Source: Pseudopyrenochaeta lycopersici | Taxonomy: Eukaryota > Ascomycota > Dothideomycetes > Pleosporales > Pseudopyrenochaetaceae | Assembly: GCA_003313425.1 (NCBI GenBank) | Contig: NHZP01000002.1 | Span: forward strand, 1,612,001 to 1,676,000 | Direction of reading: 5' to 3' | Length of the DNA stretch: 64,000 nt | Shown: positions 57,109-64,000 of the stretch, in pieces | How the letters are laid out: every line of letters starts with the position of its first letter | How positions within the stretch are numbered: position 1 is the stretch's first letter | Position numbers and translations under genes: made by a program | The notes under the pieces: generated by a model | Database searches by the model: none | Told to the model about the DNA's origin: nothing | What the model saw: the letters and a program-made list of their open reading frames with translations, nothing else

Positions 57109-58971
57109 ATGAAGATGCAGATCGTTCCAGCCGTGCGCACAGCTGCCTTGCTAGCACTATTTGTTCCTATTGAAGCTGCGCCAACAACAATTCCGGCAGA
57201 GGCTTTCGCAGGCTCGGCGACGGCCGATTTGTTTCCGCCTTCAGGCAGTAAGCTACATTATACCATTGCGCGTCAATGTCACCTCGAAGCTGCTAACAAA
57301 ATCTCTGTACGTCTAGCTTCAGTCAATTCACAACTTTTCCCACCTGAATCCAATATCGGCTTCCCTGGTCCAACACCCACCGGAGTTGAACCTGCAGCTA
57401 TCCAGACGGCAAAGGCATACCCATATAACAACGGCAATGCGAACCAATTTCCCTTAATAATACCAAAACCACATGGTGATAGTGCTGAGTCTCCCAAATT
57501 CGACATCAGCAAGTACTGGGGGAACTTATCGCCATGGTACTCAATCAGCTCATCGGACTACGGCTTGCCCGATGCCAGCCCCTTGGTTCCAGACGGTTGC
57601 GATATCACTCAAGTACATCTACTATATCGGCATGGTGCGAGGTATCCGACCAGTGGTGCTGCGCCTGGTATGTTTGCCCAAAAGATTATAAATGCTACGA
57701 AGACGGGATTTGTTGTATCAGGAGCGCTCTCGTTTCTGAGTGACTGGACATATAAGTTGGGCGCGGAGCTTCTGACGCCCTTCGGGCGCAGTCAGAACTT
57801 TATGTTAGGTGTTGAATATCGACAGTTGTATGGGCATTTGCTGAACAACTTCACGGCTGCTAAAACGCTTCCTGTGTTCCGAACGCAGTCGCAAGATCGA
57901 ATGGTGAGTGATACAATCTCCATAAAACTTGCAAGCGAGACATGCTGACGTTGTACAAAATGTTCTTAGGTCAAAACTGCTCAAAACTTTGCAGCAGGCT
58001 TTTTTGGCGTACCTGAGTTCCTCAGTCAAGTCAACATTGAAATCTTAGTGGAAACACCTGGCCTAAACAACTCGGGAGCTCCTTACGAGGTTTGTATCAA
58101 CTCAAACGTTCCAAGCAGGGGAAGTATCGGAAGCACTGTCGCTTCGCGATTTGCTGCTAATGCTTTCAACGCTACTATTGCCCGTCTACAATCGCAGGCA
58201 AGCGGTATCAACTTTTCCTCCACTGATGCAATCGCCATGCTTCAGTTGTGCTCATACGAAACCCATGCCCTCGGGTACTCAGCTTTCTGCGATCTCTTCA
58301 GCGAAGAAGATTTCTTGAACTATGAGTACTATTACGATCTGTCCTTCTACTACAACAACGGCCCCGGCTCCCCCGTTGCTGCTGCTCAGGGGAAAGGCTA
58401 TCTCGACGAATTCATCGCACGTTTCACTGGTAAATATCCTACCGCGAACTCCGCACTAAATCAAACATTCGACAACACGACAACTTACTTCCCGCTCAAC
58501 CAGTCCATCTACGCAGATGCAACGCACGAGGTGGTTGTGCTCGACACGCTCACTGCGTTCAATCTGACAGCCTTGTTCGATGGTCCGCCGCTGAGCCCGA
58601 CTGGAAACCGAAGGCAGAATAGCTTCGTGGCAAGCAAGATTGTGCCCTTCGCGACTCATTTCACGGCGCAAGTACTTTCTTGTCCAGCATATCAGCCTAC
58701 CAAGCAGATACGCTTTATCGTGTATGTACTTCCTTCTCACTATTTCTGCGGCGCCAACAGGCTGATTCAACTTTGTAGAAACGACGCTGTCATCCCTATC
58801 AACACTTCTTATCCGGGATGCCCTGCAGACCCTAATGGCCTCTGCTCGTTCGATAACGTAGTCTCAGTGCTACAAAAGCGTAGTGCGGAAATTGACTTTG
58901 ATTATGACTGCTTTGGCAATTATACTGCTTCGGCTGGGGTGAACTACAACGGCAGGGCTCCTAGAACGTAG
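57109..58971 (+). CDS. Secreted histidine acid phosphatase (phytase-like)
   Basis: Three exons: 57109-57903, 57970-58721 and 58779-58971, with introns of 66 and 57 nt (GTGAGT, GTATGT donors), giving 579 residues. A signal peptide (TAALLALFVPIEA-AP) is at about 1-23. FDISKYWGNLSPWYS leads to DGCDITQVHLLYRHGARYPT with catalytic His about 175. SQDRMVKTAQNFAAGFFG spans intron 1. The distal catalytic site reads YADATHEVVVLDTLTAFNLT near 451, i.e. HE where many relatives have HD; Glu occurs in some HAP branches. The last exon gives IRFIVNDAVIPINTSYPGCP. Many N-glycosylation sequons and paired Cys fit secretion. Role: release of phosphate from phosphoesters such as phytate outside the cell; the exact substrate is not determinable. 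Confidence 0.93.
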
Positions 58972-59434
58972 GTTCACTTGGTCTAGACCGTTTGATATGC
59001 ATTGATTATGGTTTTTCAAATATCATACCAATAAATCTTTGAATTATAGACGTGAGCTTGGTTCTCTCTAGAGCTTCTCGACGATAGGAGCACAGTCTGC
59101 TGACCATGTATTCCAATGCACGTGAACAATATTTACCATTGTTGATATGACCAAAACTTGATTGATGGTGATTAAATTGGTTACAGGGGCTTTTTCTGAA
59201 GCTCCACTTGACTTTGCAGCTAATTCCACTTGAGGTACAGTACAGACAGCCAGTTGCCATCCCGAACTCGTCTTGACACTACCAAAGTATACTCTAGCCT
59301 CAATCTACATTCCAGTATATTCTCATTTATTGACAGATCCTTGGAAAGCCTCCAAAACATCCACCCCTACCTTGTCTTTCGGTTAAGTATCGACAGGACT
59401 GCCCGTACATCTATCCTCTGTATGGCTGCTCACT
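58972..59434. other. Intergenic
   Basis: Phosphatase 3' flank up to the inverted-repeat element. Nothing else recognised. Confidence 0.45.
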
Positions 59435-59673
59435 TAGCGTGTTCTACCACTCAGTGGGCAAAACCAGTCAGTGGGCCACCCCATCAAAATCAGCTTTTTT
59501 AGGCTTTTGAAATTTCATACTACAAAATTGCGTCTACAATTAGAATAGTTATCTTTTCCAAAAGTCAATTGAGACTATTAGCGTGGTGTTATGATTGATT
59601 GGAAAAAGCTTGGCGGTGATTTTGGTGAGGATGCCACTGGCTGGCTTGGCGTACTGAGTGGTGGAACACGCTA
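59435..59673. mobile_element. MITE-like element with TA target duplication
   Basis: A 235-bp non-coding element (59437-59671) flanked on each side by TA. The left end begins GCGTGTTCTACCACTCAGT; the reverse complement of the right end begins GCGTGTTCCACCACTCAGT. By eye about 32 of the first 38 bases match, and similarity continues more loosely to about 65 bases per arm (both contain CAAAATCA). Perfect-ended inverted repeats with a TA duplication are typical of Tc1/mariner-Fot1-class MITEs. Several arm differences are C/T or G/A transitions. The 100-bp centre is AT-rich and has no ORF. Confidence 0.8.
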
Positions 59674-60262
59674 GCCCTTATACCCTCATCTTGGTAAGTC
59701 TTTCTGAAAATTAGAGTAGTCGGCGCTCTGAACCGTTGTGCCTGGACAAGCTCATCTCATTCAGTATCCAGGCTGGAAGCGCCCATGACGATGGTTGAAC
59801 GCTGAACTGAGCAGGAAAGGAGATGATAATTCGTTGGGATGAACGGTGACTGAAACTGAGAACGTGTTTGTAAGCGTTGGAAAGATTGAGGACTGTGATT
59901 GGACTGGGGAAATGGATGGGCCCTATTCTAACGGCAAATCTATAACAACATCAACGACATGCATGCCCTCTTTTTCTATTGTCTATCCCCATCCTCAGCT
60001 ATATCCTATATTTCCCTCCAAACCTGCTCTCTCTTCGATGGCTCCTTTTCTTTTTCACCAACGCGATTCTAAAGTCGCAATCCAAAATCCGAATTGACCA
60101 CAAGTCTCGCATTCACAGCACACGCCGAAGATGGCTTTTATATTATGCGCTGATTGATAAACTTACGCGGTTTTATTCTGCTAGTATGAAGGTGGGACAC
60201 AGCACTCTACACCAGCAAAAATCGATTGCTCAATCACGCCTTGCCCTCGGCTACATCCATCC
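59674..60262. other. Intergenic
   Basis: About 590 bases between the inverted-repeat element and the 3' end of the RidA-like gene. No convincing ORF. Confidence 0.45.
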
Positions 60263-60816
60263 TCAGTACCCCTTCTTTCTATTCAAATGTGGCGCATAGA
60301 ACGTTCCCTCGACCTCCACAATGTCATTCTGATTCAGAGACGTCACCTCGAGGATCGTTCGGGGTGGATACCTGCTCGGATCGTTGCCCCATATCTCCTC
60401 CTGGACCTGGTTGCACATCGGGCGGTATTGATTCATATCAGTAACGTAGACGACGAGGCGGAGACAAGAGTAGACGTCGGTGCCCATCATCTCGACGAGC
60501 GTCTTCATATTCTCGTAAGCTTGCCGGACGCGGGGCAAGCCGGTCTCAACAAGGGTACTGGTCGCAGGATCGATTCCGCGCATGCCTGTGTCGCAAGATC
60601 AGTACTCTGTGCAGAAGCTACGGGAACATTGAAGGAAGAAGAACCCGCAACGTAGAGGTGGTCTCCAGCGGAGGACATCAAGCTCCATGGGCCCGTCGTG
60701 TTGAAGAAGTCATCAGGGTTGTATATCGAGACACCGGCCGGAGAAGTCCAGTTGGGCTGAAGCTGCGCGCAAGACAGTAACGCGAAAGGGAGGAGAGACA
60801 AGATGCGGGAGCGCAT
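60263..60816 (-). CDS. RidA/YjgF-family protein with signal peptide
   Basis: Exons 60816-60645 and 60585-60263 are joined across a 59-nt intron (GTTCTT donor, TACTGAT branch, GACACAG acceptor), giving 164 residues. The N-terminus is a hydrophobic signal peptide (MRSRILSLLPFALLSCAQLQ). The RidA fold follows: DHLYVAGMRGIDPATSTLVE across the join, RVRQAYENMKTLVEMMGTD, CLRLVVYVTDMNQYRP, YPPRTILEVTSLNQNDIVEV and EGTFYAP. The PPRT Arg and the final Glu sit where RidA proteins bind the carboxylate of imine substrates and place the catalytic water. Classic RidA is a cytosolic or mitochondrial enamine/imine deaminase, so the leader is unusual. The GTTCTT donor is weak but is the only choice I found that restores the conserved YVAG segment. 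Confidence 0.82.
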
Positions 60817-60949
60817 TGTGTATAACGAAGCACGCACTATCAACTCGCATTCGTTGAGCGGAAGAGGACAGCGGAATCGCTAGTCGCACTGTCGTGCTGG
60901 GCATACCTAATCTGAACTTGGCGATAATTTGTGTTTCTTGGCTACATCG

Positions 60950-61440
60950 GGAAAAGTGTCTAGGGTATTTTTTTTTTTTTTTGGAAAAACGTGCAACTGT
61001 ACTGCAGGTAACCGTATAACTGCTAGGCGTTGTAGGTTAGGCTAGGGACCTCTAACGGTTGTGTAATGTTCTTGATCCCCACAACGCCTGCAAGGCCTGT
61101 ATTCTAACCCCCAACCTACTACCTAGAAATAGACTAGTCCCGCTAGCTAGAATTATTCTTCTACATTTATTCTTTAAAATAAGCTATAAATTAGCTCCCT
61201 AGCTCTAGTATTCATAGAGATATAGCTAAAAGAAGAGCTAGACTTTGGTGTTCCTTGCTAAGCTGTAAGGGGGCGACCTTGCAGCTTGCCTATATCATAG
61301 ATACAGCGCATAGTGCTAGCCGTCATGCTAGTATTGATGTACTTTTAGCCTTTTGGCATTGTGGGGCTCTGCACTATTACATCAACAACATTAGTAACAT
61401 TGAGAACATTGCACGACCATTGCAGCCTGTGTGCACCTGA
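60950..61440. repeat. AT-rich, TpA-rich patch, possibly RIP-decayed repeat
   Basis: Contains a 17-19 base poly-T tract (60967 onward) and a stretch dense in CTAG/GCTAG/TAGCTA words (61,080-61,260). This composition is common in repeats mutated by repeat-induced point mutation. I could not find terminal repeats, so this is a suggestion only. Confidence 0.35.
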
Positions 61441-63028
61441 CAGTCCACCAACCCTACGCAAATACCTTTCCCGACAGAACCGGTAGAAACCCAAAGTAGA
61501 GGGATGTAGTGGGGGCCTTGCTTGAAGGATCTAGTGAACCTTCGAGCAGGATTCGTATGTGGGCGGTAAGCATAGTTACGTTTATATTCCTTTGGATGGA
61601 CCATGACTGTGTTGTGATGTAATAGCTAGCTTTACCGGTATTAAGATCCTACGCAAGGTCTGCACATAAGCTGTCGGATGATCAACTAACGAGACTGCGA
61701 GTAGACAAGATTGAGCCACGCATTGAATATCTGTTCAAATAATCACATAAATAAATCTTTGGGCTTGCAAAAGAGCGTTAGCAAAGTGTTTGTGACAGTC
61801 TGCACATATCCAGTATGATTGAATGGATGTCGCTCAAAGGAGGAACTTGAATGAAGCTACCTTGCCATGTGGGAACATCCTGTGTTGCCTAGCCTTCGCA
61901 CGAAGGAGCTGATGCTTATTAGGCTAAGCGTCTGTCCCAATAATAATTACATTGAATGGTAGTCATGAAACGCATAGTGTTGTTCTGGATACTGCCAACA
62001 CCATGGAGAGATACCAGAAGTGGGAATATTAGCCGTCCTAATCAAAACAGCAACTTGTGCGTAGTACATACTGCTACGGACCTTTTGCATATCCTATTTT
62101 TTTTTCCGCTAATGGTTGGTCGCCAAATGGCCACCTAGCTATCTAGGTTACAGCACCTACTTGGGTTTTAGATATATGTGACGTAGCTGAATTGTAAGAC
62201 AGTGTCATCAATCGAGATCGCTCGCAATTCCCAATACCATTGCCGAATTAGGTACCTCTCTGAGCAAGGATGCCAATCAGGCTTATCATTCTCACATTAC
62301 TCAGACCATAGTTGTAGAGGTCAAGGTTCTTCGGCAACAGCGGCATTCTACCTTGTAGCGCGTAGAGATGGTTAATAGCAGCAACAGATGACATGACAGG
62401 AACAAATTAGAAATCACACCAAACAGATATAGGTGTTTTCTTCCCTTCGTTCCATAAAGTTCGTGTTCTTATTGAGCGTATGATGTTTGGGGCACGAACA
62501 TGTTCATGTTCTCAGGACACAGCGTTCATGAGGCGTGTGAAATAATCATAATTTGGACGATGATAAGGAATATATTCAGATCCTGAATTGAGTACCGATA
62601 ACACTTGGGACTCCCACAGCTGTTACGTTGCTTGCCCCTCCTTGTCCGAGTATCCTTCCGATCTAATGTTACCGTGACCTTGTTCAAATTGTAAGCAAAC
62701 TATGCATAGGATATAACCCCATAATATGACATGTCCCAAGTGTTTCAAGAGATTGGCATCTTCGTGCAATGATAGACAACTTCTAGTTATAGACTGGCGG
62801 ACCGGCGTTCGGTCGTGGATACATGCGCAGCTCAACTAGTATAGTCTCAACAACATATTCTATGGAGCACTGAAGAGAAAGTCAGATCCTGATGGAGGGG
62901 TTATATTATGTGAGCAAGCTGCAGTCTATGGAAGAAATACGTATAAGAATAGGCCCGTCGTGCACATTGCAACTAAACCACTGCTTTATTCTGCTCTTAA
63001 ATCACTACCCAGCAATAAAGAACTCGAA
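61441..63028. other. Gene-poor AT-rich interval
   Basis: About 1.6 kb upstream of the secreted cysteine-rich protein gene. Only short unstructured ORFs; no gene or RNA recognised. Confidence 0.45.
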
Positions 63029-63665
63029 ATGCAGCTCACCAATACAATTTTGTTCTCTTTTCTCACCCTGTTCACGGGATCCAATGCCAATCAAATTCGA
63101 TTCTTCAGACAGGCAGCCTGCGACTTCGATCAGCCTTTCCGAGGCTGTGACCCAATTGGACCTAACACCTGCTGTAGCACTGGGGGTCTCTTTTCACTTG
63201 CGGTATCTGTCTCCAAAACCCCTATCGACATTGCTTTGACATACTATGGTGGAGGCTGCAGCAACCAGCTCTGTGATCCAGCCAGTGGCGCGGGAGTCTT
63301 CTGCTGTGTTGCTCAGTTCACCGACGCGACGGGTGCAAGTTTCTACACCATTGGCGGGAAGCGCGAGGAACCACAGACGGAGTGCACCTCCGAGATTTCG
63401 TACAACATCTTTGGGTTTAGTAACGGAACTCATGGAAACTGGATTGTCGGCAAGGAACAACTTGGTGAGGAATTTGAAGGATTGAGTGCTGAGTTCGACG
63501 ACGTTGCAGATGATGCAAAGATTGAGTGGCTACAGGCTCATGGAGGTGTTTATAACGAAGCTCCCGCAAATGAGCAGATGGAAATCGTCCAGGCCTCTGA
63601 AGTAAGTTTGAAAATTCATGCCCAGTGCTTCGCGCAGGAAGACTGACTTTGCGTGACAGAAATAA
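63029..63665 (+). CDS. Small secreted cysteine-rich protein, candidate effector
   Basis: Starts at the ATG at 63029; the first 20 residues are a signal peptide (MQLTNTILFSFLTLFTGSNA). Nine cysteines lie at about 31, 40, 48, 49, 77, 82, 92, 93 and 119, including two CC pairs (NTCCSTGG and FCCVAQ). After the Cys-rich half the chain is acidic. At 63602 a strong donor GTAAGT follows GAA, and an acceptor (GCGTGACAG) ends at 63659. Splicing gives a two-codon last exon (Lys, stop at 63665) and 192 residues; without splicing the stop is at 63644-63646. I do not recognise a family. The C-CC-C-C-CC-C order resembles hydrophobins but the spacing does not fit. Could be an apoplastic or surface protein. 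Confidence 0.7.
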
Positions 63666-64000
63666 AACAGAAAGCACGTCTCAAAATTGCTGAGAATCTT
63701 GCGTACATAAAATTTGTAACAGAACGCTTTGTTACCTATCGCACGACAGAAAAATAGTTTTGGACGGAATATTTCTTACGATCAAGTTCCAAGATCAGCA
63801 GTGCGTTACACAAGGACAACTCTGCGAACCGAGGAATTGGTTCGACTTTCATTAAACATAAATCAATCAATCACTCACTTTCCAAAATCCCGAAATCTTA
63901 TGACTTGGCTCATTGTGATGACCGAAACCATCGCTATATTTATCAATTTATTATAAGGAAGACTTTGACTAGCGGCCATGAAGTAAGTTCAACATTTTTG
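63666..64000. other. Window edge; possible start of next gene
   Basis: About 330 AT-rich bases. At the very end, GCGGCCATGAAGTAAGT (ATG at 63978) combines a good start context with a donor consensus directly after ATGAA. It may be a tiny first exon of a plus-strand gene beyond the window. Confidence 0.2.

Overview
This window looks like nuclear DNA of a filamentous ascomycete (Pezizomycotina, plausibly a dothideomycete). Genes are split by short introns, mostly about 47-75 nt. These usually have GTANGT-like donors, a CTAAC/CTGAC branch site and a nearby YAG acceptor. The gene content is also typical: a HET-domain NOD-like receptor, an ENA-type P-type ATPase, a GH92 mannosidase, a secreted histidine acid phosphatase and a small cysteine-rich secreted protein sit among eukaryotic housekeeping genes. 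No rRNA, tRNA, CRISPR array or bacterial-style operon was seen. The gene models below were built by joining reading frames across introns inferred by eye. All splice sites are therefore predictions, but in every joined model the phases close exactly.

Layout. 0-5 kb: the 5' part of a minus-strand fungal gene running off the left edge, a long gene-poor stretch, and a membrane protein of the DUF1295/steroid-reductase type. 5-12 kb: a stand-alone ATP-dependent DNA ligase, then a HET-NB-ARC-TPR receptor whose 42-residue repeats are almost identical. 12-21 kb: housekeeping block with a Rad9/Crb2-type checkpoint mediator (Tudor + BRCT), succinate dehydrogenase subunit C and a WDR89-type WD40 protein. 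21-28 kb: an orphan protein with an oxygenase-like HxD motif, an ENA-type cation ATPase and a small two-exon gene. 28-36 kb: mostly intergenic, with one GH92 mannosidase. 36-41 kb: compact housekeeping block with a small membrane protein, pICln, WDR83 and NOB1. 41-47 kb: gene-poor, with decayed-looking coding segments and one orphan gene. 47-56 kb: TIM22, an acidic small protein, a long coiled-coil protein and a GCKIII kinase. 57-64 kb: secreted acid phosphatase, a TA-flanked inverted-repeat element (MITE-like), a RidA-family protein with a signal peptide, an AT-rich RIP-like patch and a cysteine-rich secreted protein.

The genes do not form one pathway. The window alternates conserved cellular genes (DNA repair, ribosome maturation, mitochondrial import and respiration, splicing-factor assembly, morphogenesis signalling) with accessory islands (NLR, secreted enzymes, candidate effector). 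The most interesting items are the NLR with a 378-bp three-repeat super-unit, the TA-flanked inverted-repeat element, the apparently secreted RidA-like protein, and the cysteine-rich secreted protein whose cysteine order resembles hydrophobins but whose spacing does not.
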